A stretch of 64,000 nucleotides of DNA from contig DAVZID010000002.1 in the NCBI GenBank assembly GCA_052273485.1, positions 1-64,000 of the forward strand, given 5' to 3'. The position numbers and the translations under genes are program-made. How positions within the stretch are numbered: the first letter of the stretch is position 1; the number at the start of each line of letters is the position of its first letter. Under the pieces are notes generated by a model. The model did not search any database. It saw nothing but the letters and a program-made list of their open reading frames with translations, and had not been told where the DNA came from. This document shows, one piece after another, positions 50,724-60,347 of the stretch. Source of the DNA: Anthropogastromicrobium sp052273485. Its GTDB lineage: Bacteria > Bacillota > Clostridia > Lachnospirales > Lachnospiraceae.

Positions 50724-51638
50724 ATGCTCAAATACATTGGAAAAAAGGTATTGATCGCAATTGCAACGGTCTTTGTGCTGGCAACGGCAACATTTTTTTT
50801 GATGAAGCTCATTCCCGGAGATCCATTCTTAAACGATAAGATTCCGATAGCCGTGCAGGATAAGCAGCGTGCGTTCTACGGACTGGACAAGCCAGTGCCA
50901 CAGCAATACCTAACATATATGAATAATTTGCTGCATGGCGATCTTGGCTATTCAATCAAAAAGACTGGAAAGACCGTAGTGGATATCATCAAGGAAGCAT
51001 TCCCAGTATCCGCAGAGCTTGGTTTAATTTCCCTGTTTTTTGCGGAGGCAGTCGGACTTCTTTTTGGAATCCTTTGTGCACAGTTTCGAGGAAAATGGCC
51101 GGATTATTTGCTAATGGTTGTGGCGGTACTTGGAATCGCACTTCCGAGTATGGTGCTCGGACCGATTCTTCGAATGATTTTTGGTGTGAAGCTTGGCATT
51201 TTGCCAGTAACGGGCTGGGGTAAGCCAAATCAGATTATCCTGCCAGCACTTGTTCTTGGTCTTGGTACCGTTGCTGGAAATACAAGAAATATGAGAGCAA
51301 GTATGCTTGCAATTACGACACAGGATTACGTAAAGACGGCAAGGGCGAAAGGGCTTTCTCCGATTCGCGTTGTGTTAAAGCATCAGTTTAAGAATTCACT
51401 TGTTCCGATTATCCCGAATCTGGGTGTGCAGATCGCAGGTGTGTTAATGGGTTCGTTCGTCGTAGAGAGTATGTTCTTGATTCCGGGTCTGGGCCGTTAT
51501 TTTGTCGATTCTGTTACCAATTTGGATTATCCGTTGATCATGGGCCTGACTGTTTTTTATGGTGCATTTTTAGTAACGATGAATCTGATCGTTGACGTAC
51601 TGTATGGACTGATTGATCCGCGAATCCGCGTAAAATAA
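50724..51638 (+). CDS. Oligopeptide ABC transporter permease, OppB/DppB-type
   Basis: A 304-residue permease with six membrane segments. The N-terminal FFLMKLIPGDPF and the loop ITTQDYVKTARAKGLSPIRVVLKHQFKNSLVPI (EAA motif) are characteristic of OppB/DppB. It forms the import channel with the next gene's product. AGGAGG precedes the ATG at good spacing. Confidence 0.93.
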   Translation: MLKYIGKKVLIAIATVFVLATATFFLMKLIPGDPFLNDKIPIAVQDKQRAFYGLDKPVPQQYLTYMNNLLHGDLGYSIKKTGKTVVDIIKEAFPVSAELGLISLFFAEAVGLLFGILCAQFRGKWPDYLLMVVAVLGIALPSMVLGPILRMIFGVKLGILPVTGWGKPNQIILPALVLGLGTVAGNTRNMRASMLAITTQDYVKTARAKGLSPIRVVLKHQFKNSLVPIIPNLGVQIAGVLMGSFVVESMFLIPGLGRYFVDSVTNLDYPLIMGLTVFYGAFLVTMNLIVDVLYGLIDPRIRVK

Positions 51639-51648
51639 AGGAGAAAAG

Positions 51649-52605
51649 ATGAATACTGATACAACAAAAAAAGTACAAGCTGCAGAATCTCAATTTGCAG
51701 ATGATGCGTTTTCTCCACTGCCGGAGGGGGCGCTCGATCAAGACCAGATCGCAAGAAAAAAGACAACCTATTTCAAGGATGTCTGGAGAAATTTTAAGAA
51801 GAATAAGCCAGCAGTCATTAGTCTGGTGGTTATCGCCATCATGGTATTTTTTGTCCTGTTTGGACCGATGATGAGCAAATTTGATTATTATTCCAATGAT
51901 TACAGCTGTGTCAATCAGGGACCGAGCATGACGCACTGGTTTGGCACCGACAATTTGGGCCGTGATTTGTGGACTCGTGTCTGGGCAGGTGGAAGAGTTT
52001 CCCTTATCATTGCAATTTTGGCAACGTTGATTCCGGAGGCGATCGGTATGGCAGTTGGTGGTATTTCCGGTTACATTGGCGGTTGGGTCGATACCGCAAT
52101 CATGAGAGCCATCGACGTACTGATGGGCATTCCGAGTTTGATTTACATGATCCTTTTGATGGTTGTCATGGGAAGTGGAAATATTGCAACACTTGTTATC
52201 GCGATGAGTATTACCGGATGGATGGGTGCCGCGCGAAGTACGAGAGGTCTTGTGTTACAGCTAAAGACACGCGAATTTGTTGTCGCATCCGAGACGCTTG
52301 GTGCCTCCTCTGGTTGGATCATCGCAAGACGCTTGATTCCAAACACACTGGGTATCCGTGTTGTCAGCATTACGATGTCACTTCCAAGTGTCATTTTCTA
52401 TGAGGCATTTTTAAGCTACATCGGACTGGGCGTTACCCCGCCGCAGCCAAGCTGGGGCCAGTTAATCAAGGCGGCAGGTGAGACCTTCCGTTATTATCCG
52501 TACCAATTTATTATTCCGTGTCTTTGTGTCAGCATCACAATGCTTTGTTTTAATTTAATCGGAGACGGACTGCGCGATGCACTCGATCCGAAGCTGCGAG
52601 CGTAA
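51649..52605 (+). CDS. Oligopeptide ABC transporter permease, OppC/DppC-type
   Basis: A 318-residue permease with an N-terminal cytoplasmic stretch (about 50 residues), the conserved HWFGTDNLGRDLWTRVWAGGRVSL block and an EAA loop (KTREFVVASETLGASSGWIIARRLIPNTL). It is the second channel subunit and starts 10 bases after the first, with AAAGGAG upstream. Confidence 0.93.
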   Translation: MNTDTTKKVQAAESQFADDAFSPLPEGALDQDQIARKKTTYFKDVWRNFKKNKPAVISLVVIAIMVFFVLFGPMMSKFDYYSNDYSCVNQGPSMTHWFGTDNLGRDLWTRVWAGGRVSLIIAILATLIPEAIGMAVGGISGYIGGWVDTAIMRAIDVLMGIPSLIYMILLMVVMGSGNIATLVIAMSITGWMGAARSTRGLVLQLKTREFVVASETLGASSGWIIARRLIPNTLGIRVVSITMSLPSVIFYEAFLSYIGLGVTPPQPSWGQLIKAAGETFRYYPYQFIIPCLCVSITMLCFNLIGDGLRDALDPKLRA

Positions 52606-52638
52606 AATTTTTGCATTTCGGCAGAATGAGAGGAAACC

Positions 52639-53691
52639 ATGGAAAAAGAGAAAATTTTAGAGGTAAAGGATTTAAAGGTATCCTTTCAGACCTTTCAGGG
52701 AAATGTCCAGGCCGTGCGCGGTGTTTCCTGGCATTTAAATAAAAAAGAGACGATAGCAATCGTTGGTGAGTCTGGCTGTGGAAAGACAGTCACGATTCAG
52801 ACCGTTATCGGATTGAACCCAAAGAAAAATGGCAGTATCAAGGGTGGAGAGGTTCTCTTTAACGGCGAAAATTTGCTTGATTTGACACCACAGCAGATGC
52901 GTAAGCTTCAGGGAAATCAGTTGTCCATTATCTTTCAGGATCCATTTACCTTTTTAAATCCAACAATGACAGTTGGTGAGCAGATTATGGAGCCCTATAT
53001 GCAGCATTATAAGGTTTCCAGAGACGAGGCGAGAAAAAAAGCAGTTGAGATCTTAAAGATGATCTCCCTGCCATCCCCGGAGGAGAATATGAAGCGTTAT
53101 CCGCATCAGCTTTCCGGTGGTATGCGTCAGCGTATTATGATCGCAATGGCACTGATTTGCAATCCAAAGGTATTGTTTGCAGATGAGCCGACGACTGCGC
53201 TTGATGTGACGATTCAGGCACAGATCATTGAGCTGATGAATGATTTGAAGAATAAGATTGATACTTCAATCGTGTTAATTACGCATGATATGGGTGTCGT
53301 AGCGAATATGGCAGATCGTATTTATGTGATGTATGCAGGACAGATCGTAGAGCATGGTGACTGTGACACAATTTTCCATCACCCGAAGCATCCATACACT
53401 TGGGGACTATTAAGCAGTGTACCGCGTTTGGATAAAAGAGTCAGCGAAGATCTGTATTCCATTCCAGGTACACCGCCGGATCTATTGGCACCGCCGACTG
53501 GATGTGCATTTGCGGCACGCTGTAAGTATGCGATGAATATCTGCCGCACAAGTCAGCCACCATGCATTGAATTTTCTGAACCAGATCATTATGCATCCTG
53601 TTGGCTGAACCATCCAGAGTGCATTAAGCGAAATGGTGCGCCGGTCAGTCCAGTAGAGTCACAGAGCGCAGACGCACAGGAGGAAACGTGA
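52639..53691 (+). CDS. Oligopeptide ABC transporter ATPase, OppD/DppD-type
   Basis: A 350-residue ATPase. Walker A GESGCGKTVT, signature LSGGMRQR and Walker B LFADEPTTALDV are intact. The C-terminal oligo_HPY region (PRLDKRVSEDLYSIPGTPPDL with the later CAFAARC...C...PPC cysteines) is the family hallmark and may hold an iron-sulfur cluster. It energises peptide import with the next gene's product. Its stop overlaps the following start. Confidence 0.92.
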   Translation: MEKEKILEVKDLKVSFQTFQGNVQAVRGVSWHLNKKETIAIVGESGCGKTVTIQTVIGLNPKKNGSIKGGEVLFNGENLLDLTPQQMRKLQGNQLSIIFQDPFTFLNPTMTVGEQIMEPYMQHYKVSRDEARKKAVEILKMISLPSPEENMKRYPHQLSGGMRQRIMIAMALICNPKVLFADEPTTALDVTIQAQIIELMNDLKNKIDTSIVLITHDMGVVANMADRIYVMYAGQIVEHGDCDTIFHHPKHPYTWGLLSSVPRLDKRVSEDLYSIPGTPPDLLAPPTGCAFAARCKYAMNICRTSQPPCIEFSEPDHYASCWLNHPECIKRNGAPVSPVESQSADAQEET

Positions 53692-54665
53692 TGGGAACAA
53701 TAGAAAAGAAAGAACCAATCCTCGAATTGAAAAATGTAAAAACAACATTTAAGGTACCAAAGGGCATTCTAAAGGCGGTAAATGGTGTAGATTTAACCAT
53801 TTACAAGGGGGAGACGGTCGGCCTTGTCGGTGAGTCTGGATGTGGAAAGAGTACGCTCGGAAAGACCATCATGCGTCTGTATCGCCCAGATGAGGGACAG
53901 GTGTTGTTTGAGGGACGTGATATCTGGACCTATAAAAAGAAAGAAAAGAAAGAATATACCAAAAATGTGCAGATGATTTTTCAGGACCCATACGCCTGCT
54001 TAGACCCGCTTAGCGTTGTCAGCGACATCGTGGCAGAGGGCATGAAGATTCACAAGATGTATAAAGGACAGGAACTTGAAGATCGCGTGTTGGAGCTTCT
54101 TAAAATGGTCGGCTTAAATAAAGATCACGCAAACCGATTTCCACACGAATTCTCCGGTGGACAGAGACAGCGTATTGGAATCGCCAGAGCACTCTCGCTT
54201 GAACCAAAGTTAATCGTCTGCGATGAGCCAATCTCCGCGCTTGACGTTTCGATTCAGGCACAGGTTGTCAATTTGTTAAAGCGCCTTCAGCAGCAGATGG
54301 GTCTTTCTTATCTGTTTATCACACACGACCTGTCAATGGTGCGCCAGATTTCAAATCGTATTGCCGTTATGTATCTGGGGTCTCTTGTCGAGATCGCAGA
54401 CAGCGAAGATATCTATATCAAGAATCGTCATCCGTATACGAAGGCACTTCTCTCCGCCATCCCGATTGCCGATCCGACAATCGAGCGCGAGCGAAAGAGA
54501 ATTTTACTTCAGGGCGATGTGCCAAGCCCGGTCAATCTGCCGCAGGGCTGTAATTTCTGCAACCGCTGTCCGTATGCAACCGAGCAGTGTAAGAAGGAGA
54601 AGCCGGTTCTTCGCGAGATCGAGCCGGGACACTTTACGGCGTGTCATCGGGCTGAAGAGATGTAA
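53691..54665 (+). CDS. Oligopeptide ABC transporter ATPase, OppF/DppF-type
   Basis: A 324-residue ATPase, second of the transporter pair. Walker A is GESGCGKST, the signature FSGGQRQR and Walker B IVCDEPISALDVS. The C-terminus carries CNFCNRCPY...C, the cysteine-rich oligo_HPY end. AGGAGG lies seven bases before the ATG at 53691 (TGATG overlap with the previous stop); a GTG at 53688 is also possible. It is the last transporter gene, facing the oppositely oriented PucR-type regulator gene with no obvious terminator between. Confidence 0.92.
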   Translation: MGTIEKKEPILELKNVKTTFKVPKGILKAVNGVDLTIYKGETVGLVGESGCGKSTLGKTIMRLYRPDEGQVLFEGRDIWTYKKKEKKEYTKNVQMIFQDPYACLDPLSVVSDIVAEGMKIHKMYKGQELEDRVLELLKMVGLNKDHANRFPHEFSGGQRQRIGIARALSLEPKLIVCDEPISALDVSIQAQVVNLLKRLQQQMGLSYLFITHDLSMVRQISNRIAVMYLGSLVEIADSEDIYIKNRHPYTKALLSAIPIADPTIERERKRILLQGDVPSPVNLPQGCNFCNRCPYATEQCKKEKPVLREIEPGHFTACHRAEEM

Positions 54666-54733
54666 GGAAGGTTACGTAGCAGACGTTATCACCTTCGTGA
54701 AAGCCATCCACCTCAGGGCTGCTCACGTGTACA

Positions 54734-55972
54734 TCACGTCTCCGAAAGGAACTTCTCGATCTTGACGGCGGCCTGTAGCTGAAACGTGATATCGGCGTCA
54801 TCAAGCGATACACCGAGTAACTTTTCTAGTTTTTCGAGGCGCCCAAGCAGCGTATTTCGGTGAAGAAACAGTGCATTTGCGGTCTGAACCTGATTGCAGC
54901 GGCAGTCAAGCCACATGCACAGCGTCTCATATAGATGAGCATCGTGAGCGTTGTCGTATTCGTGGATCGGATCAAGAAAACGTGCTGTGTACTCGCGCAT
55001 GACGGATGCCAACGGAATCTCAAATAATAGTTGATAGAATCCAAGATCCGAGTAGGAAATCAGATGACGATTGGCACCGAGAAGCTTCCAGGAAAGCAGA
55101 CTTCGCTTGGCCTGAATGAAGGATTCACGGATGCCAAAAAGACGCGAGCGGACATTGCCTTTTCCGGTGTAAAATTTGGCACCAGGGTATTGCTGTTCCA
55201 TGCGAAGAGTCAGCGATTCAAAGAAGGAATCGGCGGCCTGCTCCTGTGAGTCGGTATTGACTGGGAGCACGAAAACATTGGAGCTACTTCGAGCAACATG
55301 CCAACTGCTGCCAGTTTCCTTTTGCGTGATGTAGCCAAGCTTTGTCGCAAGCATACGAAAGAATTCAGAAGGGGTTTCCATAAAGGAAGGACCATGTGTG
55401 GATTCCTGTTTTTGGAAATAGTCGGTGGCATTCATCATCTCAACAATATACACGCAGTATTTATAGCTGGGAAGGTAGCCAAGAAACAGTGCCTGGTTGA
55501 GTGTCGAAAGCTCATCAATATCGGCATTTTGGAAAAAGAGCGAGTACCAGAAGGCATTGGCGATCGTTGCATCTTTTTCGCGATCCTGAATCAAATTGAT
55601 GATATCCTTTGTGATGGAGTTTACATAGGCAAGACTCGTGTGCGAGAAGACGGGCAGCTTCAGCTCGTCGGCCAACTGGCGAATTTCGTCATCGAGATTT
55701 TCCTCGAGGATGTAGTGACGGCCAACAAGAAACAGGATACCGGCAGCATCGTTTTGGGCAGCATCTCGTATCAGTTGGGCAAGATCCACCTTTTCCACGA
55801 CGGAGTTTGCTCCGTAATAAATCAAAAATTCACCGCCGCTCACCCATTCGCCGATCGGAGGACACAGGATCACGTAGGGCCAAGTGACCGTCCGTGAGAG
55901 ACCTTCAGCTCCGCCGATCAGCTTCATGTGGGACAGAGATGGCAGCGATAATAAATCTTTTGCAGTAGTCAT
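54734..55972 (-). CDS. PucR-type transcriptional regulator
   Basis: About 412 residues on the minus strand. The N-terminus (MTTAKDLLSLPSLSHMKLIGG, TVTWPYVILCPP) is the PucR purine-catabolism-type sensing domain. The C-terminus (LYETLCMWLDCRCNQVQTAN, LFLHRNTLLGRLEKLEKLLG) is the PucR helix-turn-helix. Such proteins activate catabolic genes for purines, amino acids or peptides. It lies between the peptide transporter and the amidohydrolase and is the likely regulator of both. The start at 55972 has AAGGAGG nine bases upstream; an ATG at 55996 is less likely. A 199-codon antisense frame inside it is a shadow. Confidence 0.88.
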   Translation of the reverse strand: MTTAKDLLSLPSLSHMKLIGGAEGLSRTVTWPYVILCPPIGEWVSGGEFLIYYGANSVVEKVDLAQLIRDAAQNDAAGILFLVGRHYILEENLDDEIRQLADELKLPVFSHTSLAYVNSITKDIINLIQDREKDATIANAFWYSLFFQNADIDELSTLNQALFLGYLPSYKYCVYIVEMMNATDYFQKQESTHGPSFMETPSEFFRMLATKLGYITQKETGSSWHVARSSSNVFVLPVNTDSQEQAADSFFESLTLRMEQQYPGAKFYTGKGNVRSRLFGIRESFIQAKRSLLSWKLLGANRHLISYSDLGFYQLLFEIPLASVMREYTARFLDPIHEYDNAHDAHLYETLCMWLDCRCNQVQTANALFLHRNTLLGRLEKLEKLLGVSLDDADITFQLQAAVKIEKFLSET

Positions 55973-56025
55973 AGAAGAAACCTCCTTGTCAGACAAGTGT
56001 ACGTGATTTCTGCGAAAATTTCAAG

Positions 56026-56109
56026 ATGGCTACCCGAAAGTTTTACGAAGGCCCATTTAACGAAGTGTTTGTCGGCGTTACTGTTTCAGCGATGCCTACT
56101 ACGTATTGA
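56026..56109 (+). repeat. Hairpin-bearing intergenic repeat or micro-ORF, copy B
   Basis: TTACGAAGG...AACGAAGTGTTTGTCG (about 56042-56074) matches copy A at about 28449-28481, with 28 of 34 aligned columns identical by hand. A 27-codon frame gives YEGPFNEVFV. TAACG/CGTTA arms can fold around the conserved GTGTTTGTCG. It lies in the gap between the divergent PucR and amidohydrolase genes. Confidence 0.4.
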
Positions 56110-56154
56110 AGGTATTACGAGAGTATCATAAAAAAAATTAGGGAGGAAAAAGAC

Positions 56155-57366
56155 ATGAAAACTATCCTATACGCAAGAATCATAGATGCCGTGTCCGATG
56201 TACCCATTGAAAATGGAATGATCGAAATTGAGGATGACCATATCGTATATGTCGGAGAACAACGTAAGTGCAGCGATCCAGATGCGCGGGTGCTTAACCT
56301 TGAGGGAAAGACCGTTATGCCGGGCTTTATTGATGCGCATGCACATCTTTGCGGAAGCGAGAGCGTTCATAAGACAGGTGACACACCGTATGATCTTCTT
56401 CTGACGACTGTGCGCGATCTGGAAGATCTGGTGGATGCCGGTGTGACAGGCGTGCGCGATATGAGTGCGTTTGGTGCCTCGTTAAAGCGGGCAATTGAGG
56501 CGGGACTGATTAAGGGACCGCGTATCATGCCAGGCGGAAGAGTCATGAGCATTTCTTCTGGTCACTGCGATTTGAATCCAATGCTGACACCGGAGGAATC
56601 CAATAAACAGGACTTGATCGGATGCCTTGTGGACGGTCCGGAGGATTGCTACCGAAAGACAAGACAGCAGTTTCGTGAGGGCGCACAGTTTATCAAGATC
56701 TGTGCGACCGGTGGTGTATCATCCGCAGTCGATGATTTCAATGATATCGAGTTTTCTCCAGAGGAAATTCGTGTAATAGTGGAAGAGGCAGCTCGCCACA
56801 ATACTTACGTTACCGCACATTGTACCGGAACAGAAGGCACCAAGCAGGCAATCAAAAACGGCGTAAAGTGTATCGAGCATGGCGTATTATTGGATGAGGA
56901 GTGTGCACAGCTGATGGCAGAGAAAAACATTCCGCTTGTCACTACACTTTCGGTATCGCTTGGCATTGCGGATATGAAAGGGCTGCCAGAGCACATGATG
57001 AGAAAAGCCAAGGCGCTCGGCGATGCATCCAAGCATTCCTTCGCACTGGCACACCAGTATGGCATTCGCGTTGCACTTGGAACCGATTATTCCAATTCTT
57101 TGAATACACCGTTTCACGAGATCGGAAAAGAGTTTTACAGTCTAACACGCTGTGGCTACTCGAATATGGAAGCCATTAAGGCTGGAACCATCAACGGTGC
57201 GTATCTGATGAAGTCGGATGATAAGTTCGGAAGCCTCGAGGCTGGAAAGCTTGCTGACCTTGTTGTAGTAGACGGCGATCCGTCTAAGGACATCATGCTG
57301 CTCGCGAACGCAGATCATGTGCGTCTTGTTATGATAAATGGTGAGATAAAAAAGAATACATTATAA
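56155..57366 (+). CDS. Amidohydrolase-superfamily dipeptidase (Xaa-Pro/Xaa-Arg dipeptidase-like)
   Basis: A 403-residue metal-dependent amidohydrolase. The HxH motif is in DAHAHLCG, the probable carboxylated Lys in FIKICATGGVSS, His ligands in VTAHCTG and CIEHGVLL, and the Asp in LGTDYSN. This matches the dipeptidase branch of the superfamily that cleaves Xaa-Pro or Xaa-Arg/Lys dipeptides, and is also related to imidazolonepropionase. It is cytoplasmic. GGGAGGAAAAAG precedes the ATG. TldD follows 15 bases later, so they are surely co-transcribed, and the PucR-type gene is divergent. Confidence 0.85.
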   Translation: MKTILYARIIDAVSDVPIENGMIEIEDDHIVYVGEQRKCSDPDARVLNLEGKTVMPGFIDAHAHLCGSESVHKTGDTPYDLLLTTVRDLEDLVDAGVTGVRDMSAFGASLKRAIEAGLIKGPRIMPGGRVMSISSGHCDLNPMLTPEESNKQDLIGCLVDGPEDCYRKTRQQFREGAQFIKICATGGVSSAVDDFNDIEFSPEEIRVIVEEAARHNTYVTAHCTGTEGTKQAIKNGVKCIEHGVLLDEECAQLMAEKNIPLVTTLSVSLGIADMKGLPEHMMRKAKALGDASKHSFALAHQYGIRVALGTDYSNSLNTPFHEIGKEFYSLTRCGYSNMEAIKAGTINGAYLMKSDDKFGSLEAGKLADLVVVDGDPSKDIMLLANADHVRLVMINGEIKKNTL

Positions 57367-57381
57367 AGAAGGGAGAATGCG

Positions 57382-58764
57382 ATGATTCAAAAGGATGAGA
57401 TCAGACAGGTATTAGAAGCCGCCAAAGCGCATGGAATCGAATTTGCCGAGCTGTTTTTTGAAGACAGAGAGGAAACCAACATCCCGTGTGTCGAGACCGT
57501 AATTCAGGGGGTAAAGAGCCTTCGCATCTGCGGAGTGGGTCTGTATCTGATACAGGGTCTTTCCAACGTGTACCTGTATACCAATCAGGTGACAAAACAG
57601 GCATTGCTTGATCTGGTAGAAAAGGGTGCCGAGATGTTAGCGTTAAAGGAGAGGGCAGCATCCTCCGGAATTGTCTTAACCGAAAAGACCTGGCACAATC
57701 CATGCCCAGTTGTAAAATATCCGTCACAGATCAAAAATCAGGACAAGATTCATGTACTCTTAAAGGCAGACAAGGCTGCAAGAGGTGCAGGCGTGAATGT
57801 ACGCTCACTGAATTTAAACTATTTTGATACCGACCAGCGTGTGTTGATCGCAAACACCGAAGGGCTTTACACGACCGATCGCCGCGTGACTACCAGAATG
57901 CGTATGCAGGCTGTTGTCGCAGACGGAGCCGATGCATATGGCACATGGGATGATTACACGAAGGCATCTGGCTTTGAGGCATATGAGGATGAATCTGCCT
58001 ACACTGGATTTGCTGCCGATATGGTGCGGCGCGCCGATCGCATTCGCACAGCAGGAACTGTCGCACCGTGCACGGTTCCAGTTGTACTGGCAGCAGGTGG
58101 CTGTGGAACACTATGGCATGAGAGCTGTGGTCATTCGCTTGAAGCCATCGCGATCGCCCACCGCGCTAGTGCATTTGTGGATAAGATCGGAGAAAAGGTT
58201 GCAAGTGACAAAGTCACACTGGTCGATGATGGAACACTGCCAGGCCAATATGGTTCCGCTGCGATCGACGACGAGGGTCATCCGATGCAGCGAAATGTTC
58301 TGATTGAAAATGGTGTCTTAAAATCCTATATGTGTGACCGCTACTACGGCAAAGTTCTTGGAATGGCAAGTACTGGAAGCGGAAGAAGACAAAATTATAC
58401 GTATGCGCCGGTATCTAGAATGACAAACACTTGTCTGGCAGAGGGAAACGACGATGAGGATGAGATTGTGCGCAGTGTAGAAAACGGCCTGTATGTGGAG
58501 AGCATTGGCGGCGGCTTTGGCGGCATGCAGTTCTCGCTAGAGGTAAAGGAAGGCTTCTTAATTAAAAATGGACAGATCGACCGCGATCATCAGGTGAAAA
58601 ATATCATGTTGACTGGAAACGGAATCGACGTAATTAAGCGCATCGACCGCGTTGGCAAGAAAATGAAGTACGAAAAGGGCGGCTTCTGTGGAGCAAGCTC
58701 CGGTCTGATTCCAACGACCACACCGCAGCCGATGGTGCGTATTTCCCATATGGCGATTGGATGA
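57382..58764 (+). CDS. tldD: TldD metalloprotease subunit
   Basis: A 460-residue TldD/PmbA-family protein. The zinc motif HESCGH (HExxxH) is in the block GCGTLWHESCGHSLEA at about residues 246-251, and the C-terminus has the family's GGGFGGMQFSLEVKEGFLIKNG, so this is the catalytic subunit. With TldE it forms a protease that cleaves unfolded or modified peptides through a narrow channel; in E. coli it matures microcin B17. It follows the dipeptidase gene by 15 bases and precedes tldE, separated by a long inverted repeat. Confidence 0.9.
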   Translation: MIQKDEIRQVLEAAKAHGIEFAELFFEDREETNIPCVETVIQGVKSLRICGVGLYLIQGLSNVYLYTNQVTKQALLDLVEKGAEMLALKERAASSGIVLTEKTWHNPCPVVKYPSQIKNQDKIHVLLKADKAARGAGVNVRSLNLNYFDTDQRVLIANTEGLYTTDRRVTTRMRMQAVVADGADAYGTWDDYTKASGFEAYEDESAYTGFAADMVRRADRIRTAGTVAPCTVPVVLAAGGCGTLWHESCGHSLEAIAIAHRASAFVDKIGEKVASDKVTLVDDGTLPGQYGSAAIDDEGHPMQRNVLIENGVLKSYMCDRYYGKVLGMASTGSGRRQNYTYAPVSRMTNTCLAEGNDDEDEIVRSVENGLYVESIGGGFGGMQFSLEVKEGFLIKNGQIDRDHQVKNIMLTGNGIDVIKRIDRVGKKMKYEKGGFCGASSGLIPTTTPQPMVRISHMAIG

Positions 58765-58780
58765 TATTTTTTTTGTGACA

Positions 58781-58862
58781 GACTTCGAGAGCAGACATCT
58801 GCAAAGGCAATGCCGTAAAGCAAAGCGATCAGGCTTGCCTTGCAGATGTCTGTCGAGAAGTC
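58781..58862 (+). repeat. Long imperfect inverted repeat between tldD and tldE
   Basis: The arms are about 28-30 bases (58781-58810 and 58835-58862) with CAGACATCTGCAA against TTGCAGATGTCTG as the exact centre, plus GACTTC/GAAGTC at the ends. The loop is 24 bases. No T run follows, so an mRNA processing or stability element is likely. Confidence 0.75.
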
Positions 58863-58890
58863 ATAGTGGATAACGAGGAAAGGCAACGAT

Positions 58891-60279
58891 ATGAAAGAAT
58901 GTATGAGAGAACTGAACGCATATCAGGTAGCCATGCAGTCTCTTCCAAGTGGCTGTCTGGCAGCTGAGGCTGAGGCGGAAAAACAGCAAAAGATCTCTGT
59001 TGAGATGATAGGTTCACAGACCGGACCGATGAGCTGCAGCGAGCAGACGGAGCTTTTTGTGCGCGCATCCGGCAAAAAGACCGGACTGGTCTACACACAA
59101 AAACTGGACGCCAATGCAAATGAGGTGATCGCGCAGGCACTGACAAACAGTGAGGCTTCTGCGGCAGCACAGGCAGAGCCGATGGCAACGGTAGAGTACT
59201 GGGAGACTGATGAAACAAAGAATTCAGATAAAACAACTACTTTAAATGATGGAGAGGAAAAAACACTAGTCTCCATCGAAACATTAAAGAATAAGGCAAA
59301 AACGCTTGCTGGACAATTAGAGGAAGGCATTGGACGTCCCGTGCGTCTGGATCTTTCTCAGACCATTCTTACGATGGGCATTGTGAATACCAATAATATA
59401 GAAGAAACAGCTTCCGTTCAGCGTTTTGCAGCACAGGTAGCAGTCGATGGATATGAAGGCTATGCGTGTGCGCTGACCCTTGATGAGCTGTCACCAGAGC
59501 CACTGATCCATGAGTTTTCCAATCGAAGATTTTTAGAGGTACCGACTATTCCAGCTGAGGCAGGTGTGTATCGTGCCGTGCTTTCCTCACAGGCGATCAA
59601 CAATATCTTAATCACCGCATGGCAGATGTTTACTGCAAAGCGCGCGCAGAGTGGTGCGACACCATTTGCAGGAAAGGAAAACACGAAGATTTTTTCGGAT
59701 TGTATTACAATTCGCGATTACAAGGGCAAATCTGATTCGAAAAACAGTGTGCAGTGTGGTTTCTCATGGGAGATGGACTGCGAGGGCGTGCCAAGTCGCG
59801 ATGTAACGCTTGTTGAAAATGGCGTGTTAAAAGGCTGGATGCACAATCTTTCCACGGCGGAAAAAGCAGGTGTGCGCTCCACTGGTAATGCGGGCCGAAA
59901 GACCCTTCTTAGCGGAAATATTCATACCGATATGGCAATTATGCCAAAGAACTTTACGATTGAGTCCGGCAAGGCAAGTTTAGAAAAGCTGCTCCAGGCT
60001 TGCGGCGATGGTGTGTATGTGTTTGAAAATTATGATCAGTTCCATGCGTTAAACGTCGTATCTGGCGATTTCGCATTCCCATGTAAGGCCGTGCGCATCA
60101 AGGACGGAAAGCCAGTTGGCATCATGGAAGGATTGACCATGAATGGCAATGTCGCAGAGCTGTTTTCAAATGTTGAGATGGTGGGAAGCGATCGCGTGAT
60201 CAATCCACTTGTCATGTATGACAGCTACACCGTGTCTGGTCCGGCAATGCTTGTCGGATCATTGAAAATCAGTGGTTGA
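58891..60279 (+). CDS. tldE: TldE (PmbA) subunit
   Basis: A 462-residue TldD/PmbA-family protein lacking the HExxxH motif, hence the non-catalytic TldE/PmbA partner. Typical segments are SRDVTLVENGVLKGWMHNLSTA, RSTGNAGRK and the C-terminal VSGDFAFPCKAVRIKDGKP and GLTMNGNVAELFSNV. It completes the TldD/E protease. GAGGAAAGG precedes the ATG. It is separated from tldD by a 126-base gap with a long hairpin, unusual for an obligate pair. A reductase gene follows 68 bases later. Confidence 0.88.
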   Translation: MKECMRELNAYQVAMQSLPSGCLAAEAEAEKQQKISVEMIGSQTGPMSCSEQTELFVRASGKKTGLVYTQKLDANANEVIAQALTNSEASAAAQAEPMATVEYWETDETKNSDKTTTLNDGEEKTLVSIETLKNKAKTLAGQLEEGIGRPVRLDLSQTILTMGIVNTNNIEETASVQRFAAQVAVDGYEGYACALTLDELSPEPLIHEFSNRRFLEVPTIPAEAGVYRAVLSSQAINNILITAWQMFTAKRAQSGATPFAGKENTKIFSDCITIRDYKGKSDSKNSVQCGFSWEMDCEGVPSRDVTLVENGVLKGWMHNLSTAEKAGVRSTGNAGRKTLLSGNIHTDMAIMPKNFTIESGKASLEKLLQACGDGVYVFENYDQFHALNVVSGDFAFPCKAVRIKDGKPVGIMEGLTMNGNVAELFSNVEMVGSDRVINPLVMYDSYTVSGPAMLVGSLKISG

Positions 60280-60347
60280 TGGAGAAAAAACAGACTGGAA
60301 AATAAAATAGGCTAGGACAAAGTTAGAAAGGCAAGGTTTTAATACAT

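Noticed and set aside
55298..55897. Plus-strand frame of 199 codons inside the PucR-type gene
   Set aside because: The opposite strand encodes a complete PucR protein with its own ribosome site; this frame has none.
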